From Bordetella parapertussis (GTDB taxonomy: Bacteria > Bacteroidota > Bacteroidia > Chitinophagales > Chitinophagaceae), in assembly GCA_943331005.2 (NCBI GenBank), contig CALQJX020000002.1, positions 124,001-188,000 of the forward strand: a stretch of 64,000 bases of DNA. The letters run 5' to 3'. This document shows positions 42,301 through 52,771 of the stretch, one piece after another; positions within the stretch are counted from its first letter, which is position 1, and every line of letters begins with the position of its first letter. The position numbers and the translations under genes are program-made. The notes beneath the pieces were generated by a model. The model was not told where the DNA came from. It did not search any database and saw only the letters and a list, made by a program, of their open reading frames with translations.

Positions 42301-42822
42301 ATGTTCCAATTTCTGGCAGATCTCTTCAAAAGCAAAGAACCCATTCCGGCAAGTATATACGATATCAAAGCCGAAGCAATTGATGGCACCTTAATAGATT
42401 TGGCCGCCTGCAAAGGGAAGAAGATACTGATTGTGAACACCGCTTCCTATTGCGGGCATACGCCTCAATATGAAGGATTACAACAACTGCATCAACAGTT
42501 TGACAACAAGCTGGAAGTAATAGGATTTCCCTGCAACAACTTCCTAATGCAAGACCCGGGCTCCAATAATAAGATAGCCGAATTCTGCAGTACCCGTTTC
42601 AGGATCACCTTCCCCATGGGTGCTAAATTATCTGTGAAAGGCCCCGCAAAGGCCACTATTTACAGATGGCTTACCGAGAAAAAATATAACGGCTTTGCCG
42701 ACAGCAGCGTGAAATGGAACTTTCAGAAGTACCTGATCAATGAAGAAGGTAAACTCACTCATATCTTCTCACCAAAAACGTTGCCGCTGAGCGATGAGGT
42801 AATTGCCGCAATAAAGGAGTAA
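42301..42822 (+). CDS. glutathione peroxidase-family thiol peroxidase
   Basis: A 173-residue thioredoxin-fold peroxidase. The peroxidatic Cys51 is in NTASYCGHTPQYEGL, with Gln84 and Trp139-Asn140 (VKWNFQKYL) completing the catalytic tetrad. A second Cys96 in AEFCSTRF matches the resolving Cys of the two-cysteine, thioredoxin-dependent type found in bacteria. No selenocysteine is used. It reduces hydrogen peroxide and lipid hydroperoxides. Its stop codon directly abuts the stop codon of the convergent metallophosphoesterase gene. Confidence 0.92.
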   Translation: MFQFLADLFKSKEPIPASIYDIKAEAIDGTLIDLAACKGKKILIVNTASYCGHTPQYEGLQQLHQQFDNKLEVIGFPCNNFLMQDPGSNNKIAEFCSTRFRITFPMGAKLSVKGPAKATIYRWLTEKKYNGFADSSVKWNFQKYLINEEGKLTHIFSPKTLPLSDEVIAAIKE

Positions 42823-44070
42823 TTATACCAATTCTATCACTGTGATCTCGGGCAGTATACCCAGTCTGCCCGGATAGCCGAGGAAACCAAAGCCCCTGTT
42901 CACATACAGGGCTTGCTTACCTTCTCTGTACACACCGGCCCATTCGTTATACATATACTGCACAGGGCTCCACTTGAACCATTTGCTGTCTACGCCAAAC
43001 TGCATTCCATGGGTGTGGCCACTCAGCATCAGGTCTACATCCTTGTATTTCTCCAACACCTCTCCGCGCCAGTGAGATGGATCGTGTGAAAGGAGTATTT
43101 TAAAAGGTACATTTTTTTCGTTAAGCCCTTCGTAAGCCTTGGCCATATCGCCATACTTAGGAAAGTGTGCTTTGTTGCCCCAGTTCTCTATCCCCACAAG
43201 TGCTATCTTCTCCTCGCCACGCTGCAGCACTATGTGCTCATTCATCAGCAGCCTCCACCCTACTTCAACATGTATACCCTTCAGTCTTTCCAGATTCTCT
43301 TTTTTAGCCTCGCGCGATGGCCATTCCACATAGTCACCGTAGTCATGATTGCCCAATGTAGAGTATACACCCATAGGCGCCTTCAGCCTGGAAAAAATCT
43401 CTTTGAATTTATCATCGACTTCATCTGCCACATTGTTTACCAGATCTCCGGTAAATAAAATGATATCTGCTTCCTGATGCATGACACGCGCTATACCATC
43501 TGCTACAGCCTTGTGATCGTCGAAACTGCCGGTATGTATATCTGAGATCTGCACGATCTTCAGTCCCTTGAATGAATTTGGCAAATTATCAAAAGCCAGT
43601 TTCATCTTGCGCACCCTGTAGCGGTAACGGTTGGATATACCTGCAGAAAAACCAACCACAGAAAGTCCGCCCAGCACCAGCGCAGCCTGCCTCATAAAGG
43701 TAGACCTGTCTATAGTGGTAGCCGTATCTGCAGTAGTAGAATTCTTGCTGACCATAGATGTTACAAGCCATGTAAACAACCTGCGTATATCATCTATGAA
43801 CATGACCAGCATAATAAGCACCTTACCTACCACAAAACCCAGTACAAAAGCCATGTAGAGATTGCGCACCAGATGTGGCACATTATTCCAATTTACCTGA
43901 CGAAAAAAGATAAGCCCCATCCAGCTGAGGGCAGTAAGCGACAGATACAGCGTAAAGAGTGTGGTGCGCAATACCGGTGGCAGGCTACGCACAGCAGAAC
44001 GAACTACTATAAAGCTATAGTATTCAGCCATGCCTATTATACTCAGTATTATCAGGAACCTCAATTTCAT
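42823..44070 (-). CDS. membrane-anchored metallophosphoesterase
   Basis: A 415-residue protein from the ATG at 44070 (the longer frame starts with TTG). The N-terminal about 125 residues hold several hydrophobic helices; the calcineurin-like domain follows, with the metal-binding motifs ISDIHTG (DxH), FTGDLVNN (GDxxxx), LGNHDY (GNHD) and LSGHTHGMQF (GHTH). This is the YkuE/UDP-2,3-diacylglucosamine-like class whose substrates are phospholipids or envelope precursors in some members. It is convergent with the peroxidase gene without any gap. Confidence 0.88.
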   Translation of the reverse strand: MKLRFLIILSIIGMAEYYSFIVVRSAVRSLPPVLRTTLFTLYLSLTALSWMGLIFFRQVNWNNVPHLVRNLYMAFVLGFVVGKVLIMLVMFIDDIRRLFTWLVTSMVSKNSTTADTATTIDRSTFMRQAALVLGGLSVVGFSAGISNRYRYRVRKMKLAFDNLPNSFKGLKIVQISDIHTGSFDDHKAVADGIARVMHQEADIILFTGDLVNNVADEVDDKFKEIFSRLKAPMGVYSTLGNHDYGDYVEWPSREAKKENLERLKGIHVEVGWRLLMNEHIVLQRGEEKIALVGIENWGNKAHFPKYGDMAKAYEGLNEKNVPFKILLSHDPSHWRGEVLEKYKDVDLMLSGHTHGMQFGVDSKWFKWSPVQYMYNEWAGVYREGKQALYVNRGFGFLGYPGRLGILPEITVIELV

Positions 44071-44141
44071 AATGTAAAAGCTCAAAGGTCAAAGGACAGC
44101 CACACACTTATGTAACTGCTTTGTAAAAAAGAAGGATTGGA

Positions 44142-44642
44142 TCAGAATTTAAGGAATTCTTCTATTTGCGAATGGATAAGATGTTCGGTTGTTGGCTTCA
44201 GAATGTTTGCATCAGTGCCTATCTCTTCTTTCACTTTCGACAACAGAACTTTGTTATACAGCACATTCACCTTCAGGTAATTGAGAATTGATGTCATGTG
44301 CTCTATGCCCCTCAGGTTGCCTGCGCGTCCATCAGACAGCCCTACCAGTGCTGCTTTTTTGTGCCACCAGCAATTCTTTATATCACTATTGTCCATCATT
44401 ATCTTCAGTATGCCGGGGAAACTGGCATTGTACTCAGGCATAATGAAAAGGAACTTTGTAGCAGGTATCAGAAACTGACTTTCCAGTTCCAGCATGGTAG
44501 CTCCACGCTCCCATACCGTTTTGTCTTCCAAAGAAAGCAACTGAACATCTGGTGTGTGAGCCAATAATATATTACGATATATATTGGCGGTCTTCAGTGT
44601 CATGCTGCCTTTCCTGTTTGTACCTGCTATAATAGTTATCAT
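44142..44642 (-). CDS. NAD(P)H-dependent FMN reductase-like flavodoxin-fold protein
   Basis: A 166-residue flavoprotein. The FMN phosphate loop is GTNRKGSMTLK (residues 7-17), followed by IMPEYNASFPGILKIMMD, which contacts the flavin, and the GLSDGRAGNLRG loop. It belongs to the NADPH-dependent FMN reductase/quinone reductase family (PF03358). The substrate is unknown. It stands alone between the metallophosphoesterase and the DivIC-like gene. Confidence 0.88.
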   Translation of the reverse strand: MITIIAGTNRKGSMTLKTANIYRNILLAHTPDVQLLSLEDKTVWERGATMLELESQFLIPATKFLFIMPEYNASFPGILKIMMDNSDIKNCWWHKKAALVGLSDGRAGNLRGIEHMTSILNYLKVNVLYNKVLLSKVKEEIGTDANILKPTTEHLIHSQIEEFLKF

Positions 44643-44793
44643 CTCTATTTTTTCCTTTTCTCTCTGGGGGTAATGATTTAATGTTCAAAGATGGCTACAA
44701 TTTACCGGATAGAAAAAATCCAAGGTATTTACTGCGCTCTTTTCTTGTTATTCATACATAATGAAATATTATGGACAGGATTGGTTTAGTAGC

Positions 44794-44829
44794 TAAAAGG
44801 CAGAAACCACCCGACGGGGTGGTTTCTGC
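44794..44829 (-). terminator. terminator after the DivIC-like gene
   Basis: GCAGAAACCACCC (44800-44812) and GGGTGGTTTCTGC (44817-44829) form a perfect 13-bp stem with a 4-nt loop, followed on the minus strand by CTTTTAG. It begins 16 bases past the stop. Confidence 0.8.
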
Positions 44830-44844
44830 GAAAATATGATCAGA

Positions 44845-45150
44845 TCAATTTTCTATTACATAAACATCTTCACCTTCTTCCTTCATACGGTAGTGCTCTC
44901 TGGCATATTGTTCCAGCATTATGGGGTCGTTGAGATTTCCCTGCAAATCGGTCACCAGCGCCTTCTTTTCGGTATACATACGCTTTATCTCCTCTTGCAG
45001 ATAACTTATGTTGCCCTTGGTAGTTGCCAGATCCTTCTGCCTTTGCTGCTGAGACATCCAGTCGTTCTGGTCAAAGAACAGTATCCAAGCTGCAAAGCAG
45101 AATGAAACAATGAAATACTTGTTCGTTATGACCTTAGTTACCTTTTTCAT
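44845..45150 (-). CDS. FtsB/DivIC-like septum formation protein
   Basis: A 101-residue bitopic membrane protein. One N-terminal helix (YFIVSFCFAAWILFF) is followed by a coiled coil (about 36-75: QQRQKDLATTKGNISYLQEEIKRMYTEKKAL) and the C-terminal EQYAREHYRMKEEGEDVYVIE, the family signature. Such proteins form part of the divisome core with FtsL and FtsQ/DivIB. It lies 77 bp after the enolase gene on the same strand, an arrangement often seen in Bacteroidota and Firmicutes. The two may be co-transcribed. Confidence 0.85.
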   Translation of the reverse strand: MKKVTKVITNKYFIVSFCFAAWILFFDQNDWMSQQQRQKDLATTKGNISYLQEEIKRMYTEKKALVTDLQGNLNDPIMLEQYAREHYRMKEEGEDVYVIEN

Positions 45151-45227
45151 GCCCGAAAATTACATACCCCTGTGCAAAGATGTTTGTTTAAATTATCAAC
45201 ATATCCACATAGTGGCTACACCAACAA

Positions 45228-46574
<1,347 letters not shown>

Positions 46575-46614
46575 TTAATAATGGTCAGCCTGCGGATATT
46601 AGTACCGTTAGCTC

Positions 46615-47517
46615 CTATTCTTCTTCAGGTATATCGCCTATCATTACCTTTTTCTCCTGCAATATATTGTTCGCATCGTCATGCAGGCGCACAAAATAAA
46701 CACCTGCCGGGTCGCGGGGGCGAGAGAGCGCTACCACCACCGCCGAGCCCGACTTGTCTGAAACTATATTATTCTCTACCCTCTTATATATGGTACCATC
46801 AGAACGGTATACCGAAACATATACATTCCTGTAGCCTTGTGTACCATTCCAGGTGATATTCGTATAAACCTTTTCCTCATTTCTACGCACCATAGCCCCA
46901 AATCCCGAACTGTCTATTCTGTAGTTACGGTAAAATATGGGTATCTTCTTTTTCATTTTGGCTGCTATGTGCGCCACAAACTTCTCAGACTCTATGGGAT
47001 GTACAGGAGAATAAACCGAACTAAGCGAATGTCCATTGGTAAACATCCATACCGCACACTGCGCCAGATTAGGCGGCACACTGTTTTGTTTTGCATATTT
47101 CAGAATGGAGACCAGATTTGTATCTACCTGCCGCTCATAGGTATAAGTATCGGCCCTTAGCGGGCACCTTGCTGATGAATTGCCGCAAAATGCAGTAACG
47201 TTGGTGGTCTTTTTCTCATATGCATTCAGCACAAACATATCTCCGCCCAGCAATATGAGTGGCTGACGGGTAGAATCTCCCGGTTTGAAATACAAACCAG
47301 ACTCAGTAACTATGGTCAGTGTATCATCCACATTGCTGGTCAGCTCCAGTTTCAGCGCATTTTCGCCGGTTGTACCCCTGCCCTCCGCCAAAACCGTTAT
47401 CAGTTTTTTGGCCATGGCATTTCTTAGGGTCAGTCTTTTGTTCTTAGCACTAACAGAAAGGGTACTCTCTAATATGAAAAGAAGCAACCAGCTCCCTATC
47501 AATACTATTCGCTGCAT
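46615..47517 (-). CDS. hypothetical exported protein
   Basis: A 300-residue protein with a signal peptide (IVLIGSWLLLFILESTLSVSA). The N-terminal half includes KLELTSNVDDTLTIVTESGLYFKPGD and the cysteine pair FCGNSSARCPL; a middle segment (QNSVPPNLAQCAVWMFTNGHSLSSVY) looks helical. The C-terminal part (VYVSVYRSDGTIYKRVENNIVSD to GVYFVRLHDD) resembles a beta-sandwich of the T9SS C-terminal or FN3 sort but lacks the usual NP motif. No family is assigned. It stands between the enolase gene and the divergent ccmE gene. Confidence 0.7.
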   Translation of the reverse strand: MQRIVLIGSWLLLFILESTLSVSAKNKRLTLRNAMAKKLITVLAEGRGTTGENALKLELTSNVDDTLTIVTESGLYFKPGDSTRQPLILLGGDMFVLNAYEKKTTNVTAFCGNSSARCPLRADTYTYERQVDTNLVSILKYAKQNSVPPNLAQCAVWMFTNGHSLSSVYSPVHPIESEKFVAHIAAKMKKKIPIFYRNYRIDSSGFGAMVRRNEEKVYTNITWNGTQGYRNVYVSVYRSDGTIYKRVENNIVSDKSGSAVVVALSRPRDPAGVYFVRLHDDANNILQEKKVMIGDIPEEE

Positions 47518-47779
47518 AGAAAATGGATTTTGTAACTGTACAGAAATAAAAATACTTAATTTTCGGTTAAATAAACGCTTTTCATCATTTACCGATTTTC
47601 ACATATCTACATAGTACTGAAGCACAATGCGGAAGAAAAACACCAATTGAAAAATAATATCCTGATAGTGAATGAATAGCCACATATTACAAATTGCAAG
47701 ACAATGTATGCAATTTTAAAACAGACAATTTACTGACAGCAAAAAAGACACACGGAAGTATTATAAGATTGCAATCCCT

Positions 47780-47787
47780 TAACTTTG
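47780..47787 (+). promoter_or_regulatory. candidate -7 promoter element of ccmE
   Basis: TAACTTTG matches TAnnTTTG and lies 26 bases before the ATG at 47814. No clear -33 element. It favours the ATG over the in-frame GTG at 47802, which would leave a very short leader. Confidence 0.4.
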
Positions 47788-47813
47788 CGGCGAATTAAAA
47801 AGTGGCTGACAGG

Positions 47814-48209
47814 ATGAAAAAGACTCAAATAGTATTACTGGTGCTTATCATGGCAGGAATTGCAGTACTCATCAGCGTATTTGGCGATTTCAGTTCTTAT
47901 GAGACTTTTGCCTCTGCTGCAAAAGAACCCAAGAAAAGCTATTATATAATAGGATATCTGGACACTACGCAGGGTATGCAATATGATCCTCGTATAGATG
48001 CCAACCACTTTACCTTTTTTGCCAAGGATAAAGCCGGCCTCAAGAACAAAGTGATCTTCAACGGCGAAAAGCCGAGGGATATAGAGAAATCGGAACAAAT
48101 AGTGATGATGGGTTATATGGATGGCGAAACTTTCCATTGCTCCAAGATCCAGATGAAGTGCCCTTCTAAATACAAGAAAGACCAGATAGTAGTAGGCAAA
48201 CAGGGGTGA
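47814..48209 (+). CDS. ccmE: cytochrome c maturation haem chaperone CcmE, CxxxY type
   Basis: A 131-residue membrane-anchored periplasmic haem chaperone that receives haem and passes it to CcmF for attachment to apocytochromes. One helix (VLLVLIMAGIAVLISVFG) is followed by the OB-fold barrel. Near the C-terminus the haem-binding site reads Cys116-Pro-Ser-Lys-Tyr120. The classic form is HxxxY; this is the CxxxY variant described for some archaea and sulfate reducers. The ATG at 47814 is preferred over the GTG at 47802. ccmF follows 63 bp downstream; ccmA, B, C, D and the apocytochrome thiol proteins are not adjacent. Confidence 0.9.
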   Translation: MKKTQIVLLVLIMAGIAVLISVFGDFSSYETFASAAKEPKKSYYIIGYLDTTQGMQYDPRIDANHFTFFAKDKAGLKNKVIFNGEKPRDIEKSEQIVMMGYMDGETFHCSKIQMKCPSKYKKDQIVVGKQG

Positions 48210-48272
48210 TATTAATAAAGTAGCATTTTTTTACATTTTTCTTTTTTTTGACGTTCTTCTAATAAGATATAC

Positions 48273-50759
48273 ATGAGCACTACGCAATTCACAGGAGAGC
48301 ATCTGTGGCCCGGGCAACTGGGTCATTTTTTTGTGATCGTTTCTTTTGTGGCTGCACTGTTCAGTGCATTCAGCTATTTCAGGGCGGCACAAACCGAAAA
48401 TGACCTTGCCGGCACCCGTACATGGACCCTTCTGGGCCGTGGCAGTTTTCTGCTGCATACTTTTTCTGTCATCGGCATATTCATTGCGCTCTATTATATT
48501 ATTACCCGCCATCTTTTCGAATACCATTATGCATGGGAGCACTCATCCTTTGATATGCCCAGCGAATACCTGCTTTCCTGCTTCTGGGAAGGGCAGCAAG
48601 GTAGTTTCATGCTATGGACATTCTGGCATGCCATACTGGGGCTCATAGTAATGCGCACCTCAAGGCAGCTGGAAACACGCACCATGGCCATTATAGGCCT
48701 GGTACAGGTGATCCTCACCAGCATGATCATCGGTATTTACTTTGGTCACGACATCAAGATAGGTAGCACCCCCTTTATGCTGATGCGCAATGCCATGCAG
48801 AACGCACCCATCTTTGCAATGCCCAATTACATGGAATTTGTAAAAGACGGCAACGGCCTCAACGTATTGTTGCAGAACTACTGGATGGTGATACACCCTC
48901 CTATCCTGTTCCTGGGCTTTGCACTTACGCTTATTCCTTTTGCTTACTGCATAGCCGCTCTGTGGAAGGGAGATTACCAGAGTTTCATAAAACCAACCAT
49001 TGCATGGTCTTTGGCTGGCGGCGCCATACTGGGTACCGGCATAATGATGGGTGGCGCATGGGCCTATGAGTCGCTGAACTTTGGCGGCTACTGGGCATGG
49101 GATCCCGTAGAGAATGCATCGCTGGTACCATGGCTCACACTCATTGGCGGTCTGCATACATTGCTGGTTTACAGAAGCACCAAGCGTGCGCTTATCATCA
49201 CATTCGTATTATTGCTGCTCTCTCACCTGCTGGTATGGTATTCTACCTTCCTTACCCGTACAGGTATTCTGGGCAAAACATCGGTACATGCCTTTACCGG
49301 AGATGGTACAGCACTTACCTACCACCTGCTTGCAGTTATAGGCATTCTTCTGTTGCTTTCGATAGTGATGCTGGCTGTACGCTGGAAAAAAATGCCCCGT
49401 ATCCGTACCGAAGAAGAAACGCTTTCCCGCGAATTCTGGATGTTCATAGGTGCCATCATTCTTTTCCTGGCCTCTGTGCAGATAGCTATTACTACCTCTA
49501 TACCGGTTTGGGCACCACTGGCCAAATGGATATCGGGCAAGGATTTTGCACCGCCTACCGATGTAATGACCCATTACAACAATATTCAGGTATGGGTAGC
49601 CATCATTACCGGACTCCTCTCTGCTTCTATCCTGTTCATGAAATATAAGAACACAGATGCCAAGACGCTGGGCAAGAAACTGGGGCTGGTTACTGTTATC
49701 TCCGGCATCCTTACCGGACTAATAGCATGGGGGCAGAACATTACCACCTGGCAGTATGACCTGATGCTGTTTGCAGCCTGTTTCGGCATAGTGGCAACAA
49801 TATATTACGGTATAGCCATTCAGAAACTCAAGTTCAAAAAGCTGGGCCCTTCTGTTTCGCATCTTGGTTTTGCTACCATTTTGCTGGGTATTCTGCTTTC
49901 TTCCTACAACAAACATGCTATATCGCTGAACACTACAGGTATGTCCTTCAACCTGCAGAAAAATACGGAGAGCGAGACCATAAAAGAGAACATGGAAAAC
50001 ATGATCATGTTCCGCGGTATACCGGTAGCAATGGGCGACTATTTTGCAACTTATATCGGCGATAGCGATGTGGCAGGCAAGGACAAGCGTATCTATTACA
50101 AGGTAGTTTTCGAGAAAAAAGATACGGCAAGCAAAAAGATCACAGAGCGTTTCATGCTTTATCCCGATGCCTTCATCAATCCTAAAGGACAGCAGGGCTT
50201 CAGCGCCAATCCATCTACCAAGCATTATATCGACAGGGATATATTCACCTACATCAACAGCGCTACAGATAAAAGTAAAGCCGATACCAGTGCCTACCAC
50301 AGTCATATAGTAAACAAGCCCGGCGATTCCATATACCTGAATAATGGTTTCATGATCTTCAACGGCTTCAGCAACGAGATCACAGACAAGCGTTATACAC
50401 CTGTAGATGGCGATCTGGCTGTAAAGGCTCGTTTGTCGGTATATGATATGCAGGGCAAAAAGCAGGATATAGCACCGCTATATATACTGCGCGACAAGCA
50501 ATATATAGTTCAGGTAGATGATACTGTATCTGCACTGGGACTGTATGCCCGCTTCGGTGCGCTGAATGTACATTCCAAAGACTCTGCATCTGTAGACATA
50601 CAGGTACGCCAGACCAACCCTATGGATGATTTCATAGTGCTGAAGGCGCTTGTTTTCCCCTACATCAATGTGCTGTGGCTGGGTATAGTGGTCATGGTTT
50701 TCGGTTTCTTCATCAGCCTGGGCGATGTGGTAAGCAGAAAAGCAGCTACGATACAGTAA
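48273..50759 (+). CDS. ccmF: cytochrome c haem lyase subunit CcmF/CcsA-family
   Basis: An 828-residue polytopic membrane protein. It carries the haem-handling WWD domain FGGYWAWDPVENASLVPWL (about 270-288), an upstream periplasmic His in MVIHPPILFLG (His208) and a conserved tryptophan-rich N-terminal region (HYAWEHSSFDMPSEYLLSCFWEGQQGSFMLW, about 85-115). A large soluble domain (about 560-780) near the C-terminus precedes a last helix. CcmF with CcmH-type partners joins haem from CcmE to the CxxCH thiols of apocytochromes. The size is larger than E. coli CcmF, as is usual in Bacteroidota. It follows ccmE in the same direction. Confidence 0.92.
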   Translation: MSTTQFTGEHLWPGQLGHFFVIVSFVAALFSAFSYFRAAQTENDLAGTRTWTLLGRGSFLLHTFSVIGIFIALYYIITRHLFEYHYAWEHSSFDMPSEYLLSCFWEGQQGSFMLWTFWHAILGLIVMRTSRQLETRTMAIIGLVQVILTSMIIGIYFGHDIKIGSTPFMLMRNAMQNAPIFAMPNYMEFVKDGNGLNVLLQNYWMVIHPPILFLGFALTLIPFAYCIAALWKGDYQSFIKPTIAWSLAGGAILGTGIMMGGAWAYESLNFGGYWAWDPVENASLVPWLTLIGGLHTLLVYRSTKRALIITFVLLLLSHLLVWYSTFLTRTGILGKTSVHAFTGDGTALTYHLLAVIGILLLLSIVMLAVRWKKMPRIRTEEETLSREFWMFIGAIILFLASVQIAITTSIPVWAPLAKWISGKDFAPPTDVMTHYNNIQVWVAIITGLLSASILFMKYKNTDAKTLGKKLGLVTVISGILTGLIAWGQNITTWQYDLMLFAACFGIVATIYYGIAIQKLKFKKLGPSVSHLGFATILLGILLSSYNKHAISLNTTGMSFNLQKNTESETIKENMENMIMFRGIPVAMGDYFATYIGDSDVAGKDKRIYYKVVFEKKDTASKKITERFMLYPDAFINPKGQQGFSANPSTKHYIDRDIFTYINSATDKSKADTSAYHSHIVNKPGDSIYLNNGFMIFNGFSNEITDKRYTPVDGDLAVKARLSVYDMQGKKQDIAPLYILRDKQYIVQVDDTVSALGLYARFGALNVHSKDSASVDIQVRQTNPMDDFIVLKALVFPYINVLWLGIVVMVFGFFISLGDVVSRKAATIQ

Positions 50760-50817
50760 CCTATTTTGCGGGCTTTCCTTATCTTTATTTGGTGCCGTCA
50801 TAAACGGCCCCTACAAA

Positions 50818-52689
50818 ATGCAGGAACCGATCAGCGATCTTACTAATTCATATAATGCAACTGCAACTGCCAAGGGGCAAAGCAGCTACACTTTTCTATA
50901 CTTAGCCATATTATTGGCAGCAGCATTTGCTGCCAGCTTCCCCATCCTCTCCAACGGTTTTGTGGAGTGGGGAGATAATGGTGCACTGCTGGAGAATGAA
51001 TTACTGAAAGACGGACTCAGTGCCACTTCCGTCAGCAGGATATTTACCACAACTACAAATGGCGGCTACAGCCCGCTGGCAATTCTGCTGCTGGGTATAG
51101 TGCAGCAATTTTCATCTGCATCGTCTGCCGATGCTGCATTTACCTTCCATCTTACCGATCTCCTGCTACACCTGCTGTGCAGCATTAGTGTATTCATGCT
51201 GTTCCGCAAGTTGCGACTTAGTGCTGCAGCAGCATTTATCGGAGCACTATTCTTTGCAATTCACCCCATGCATATTGGTGCAGTAGCATGGGTATCTGCT
51301 ACCGGTGACCTGCTGGGCAGCCTGTTCTTTATTGCAGCACTGCTCTGTTACAGCAACTATATTACCGGCAGCAACAAACAGAAGTGGTATATAGCAGCTA
51401 TTATATGCTCCCTATTTTCGCTGCTTTCCGGTTTGCAGGCCATTGCAGTCCCCTTCCTGCTAATGGCTTTAGACAGGTATCACGAAAGAAATAAGGCAGC
51501 ACAGCAACCTACTATTGCAGAAAAAGCGCCCTGGTGGTTCATGAGCACTATAGCAGGCGTGGGCTGGCTGCTACATAACATTGGTGCCTCATCAGCCAAC
51601 AGACAACCTTTTACAGACCGGCTTTTGCTGCATACCGAAGCTATTGCTACCTACCTTGTAAAATGGGTATGGCCCTACAAAATGAGCCATTTCTACCCCG
51701 TATCCGTTCACCATACCACAGCTAGCTATGTGCTCATAGGTGTTGCCTTATTGGTGTCGGTTGCCGCATTCCGCATTGCCGCAAAAGTGCAGAACAGGGC
51801 TATTCTTTTCGGACTTTCGTTTTTCTTCATCAATATAGCAATAGCACAGCTGGTAGCCCCTTCCGGTTTGTCCTACATGGCCGATAATTATACTTATCTG
51901 TCTTACACAGGGTTGTTCTTTATCGTAGCCTATGGTTTCAGCACCATTTCTGCCAATAACAAAAACGCCCTGCAAACATCCCTCTTCTTTATAGTGGTCT
52001 ATGCACTGGCACTTACCTATACTGCCTACAAACAGAGTAAAACCTGGAAAAGCACCATGTCGCTCTACGAGAATTTCATAAAGTGCTTCCCCGATAGCTA
52101 CTATGGCTTTAATGAGGCCGGTATCTATTACCTTAAAAAGTCCTTTACCATAAGTGGTAATGACAATGCGCGACTGGTATACCTGAATAATGCCAAAAAG
52201 AACTTTCTGGATGCTTACAGGGCAGACTCTATGGCCGGCAGGCCGCTGCCTTCCGTTAGTTCAGAGATCTACCAGAATGCGGGTATAGTATCGGGGCTCA
52301 CAGGCGAAAAAGAAAATGCGATCCTCTATTTCAGCAATGCGCTGGCACTGACCCCGCAAAACATAGAAGCACTAAAGAACAGGGCTTACCAGTATTTTCT
52401 GGACGGACAAAAAACACTGGCCATTGCCGACTACGACAAAGCCATTGTACTGCAACCTGCCAATAGCGAACTCTACTACCTGCGGGCAAACTGCTATTAT
52501 GCACTGGGCAACATTGCCACAGCCAAACAAGACCTGGTGCGGGCCATAGAACTGGGATCGCGCGACCCTAACTGCTATATTGCCATGTCGGTGATCTTCA
52601 GGACCGAGAATGATGCAGTACATGCCCGCGAATTTGCTGCAAAAGCCCGCGATCTGGGCGCCAATGTACCCGAAGAATATTTCAGATAG
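50818..52689 (+). CDS. TMTC-like membrane protein with C-terminal TPR repeats
   Basis: A 623-residue protein. The N-terminal about 430 residues contain roughly ten hydrophobic helices and the segment HPMHIGAVAWVSATGDLLGSLFF, the diagnostic loop of the TMTC/DUF1736 proteins, which are related to protein O-mannosyltransferases and other GT-C fold enzymes. The C-terminal about 190 residues hold tetratricopeptide-like repeats (YFSNALALTPQNIEALKNRAYQYF, AIADYDKAIVLQPANSELYYLRANCYYALGN, DLVRAIELGSRDPNCYIA). Glycosyl transfer to protein is possible by analogy but unproven. It lies 58 bp after ccmF in the same direction, which may be chance. Confidence 0.82.
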   Translation: MQEPISDLTNSYNATATAKGQSSYTFLYLAILLAAAFAASFPILSNGFVEWGDNGALLENELLKDGLSATSVSRIFTTTTNGGYSPLAILLLGIVQQFSSASSADAAFTFHLTDLLLHLLCSISVFMLFRKLRLSAAAAFIGALFFAIHPMHIGAVAWVSATGDLLGSLFFIAALLCYSNYITGSNKQKWYIAAIICSLFSLLSGLQAIAVPFLLMALDRYHERNKAAQQPTIAEKAPWWFMSTIAGVGWLLHNIGASSANRQPFTDRLLLHTEAIATYLVKWVWPYKMSHFYPVSVHHTTASYVLIGVALLVSVAAFRIAAKVQNRAILFGLSFFFINIAIAQLVAPSGLSYMADNYTYLSYTGLFFIVAYGFSTISANNKNALQTSLFFIVVYALALTYTAYKQSKTWKSTMSLYENFIKCFPDSYYGFNEAGIYYLKKSFTISGNDNARLVYLNNAKKNFLDAYRADSMAGRPLPSVSSEIYQNAGIVSGLTGEKENAILYFSNALALTPQNIEALKNRAYQYFLDGQKTLAIADYDKAIVLQPANSELYYLRANCYYALGNIATAKQDLVRAIELGSRDPNCYIAMSVIFRTENDAVHAREFAAKARDLGANVPEEYFR

Positions 52690-52705
52690 GTTTACCGGCA
52701 GTCTT

Positions 52706-52738
52706 ATTGTGCTTTAGCAGGATTTTTTTATAATTTTG
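52706..52738 (+). promoter_or_regulatory. candidate promoter of yajQ
   Basis: ATTG (52706-52709), a 21-bp spacer and TAATTTTG (52731-52738): perfect -7, one mismatch in -33. The ATG is 33 bases further on. Confidence 0.55.
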
Positions 52739-52771
52739 GTATCAGTTTACCAACATTAAAAAAATCAACTC

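Noticed and set aside
42301..42822. Selenocysteine in the glutathione peroxidase
   Set aside because: The peroxidatic position is an ordinary TGC cysteine codon (residue 51), and there is no in-frame TGA.
47802..47813. GTG start for CcmE
   Set aside because: It adds only MADR in front of a typical MKK-type signal anchor and would sit close behind the -7 element; the ATG at 47814 is more likely.
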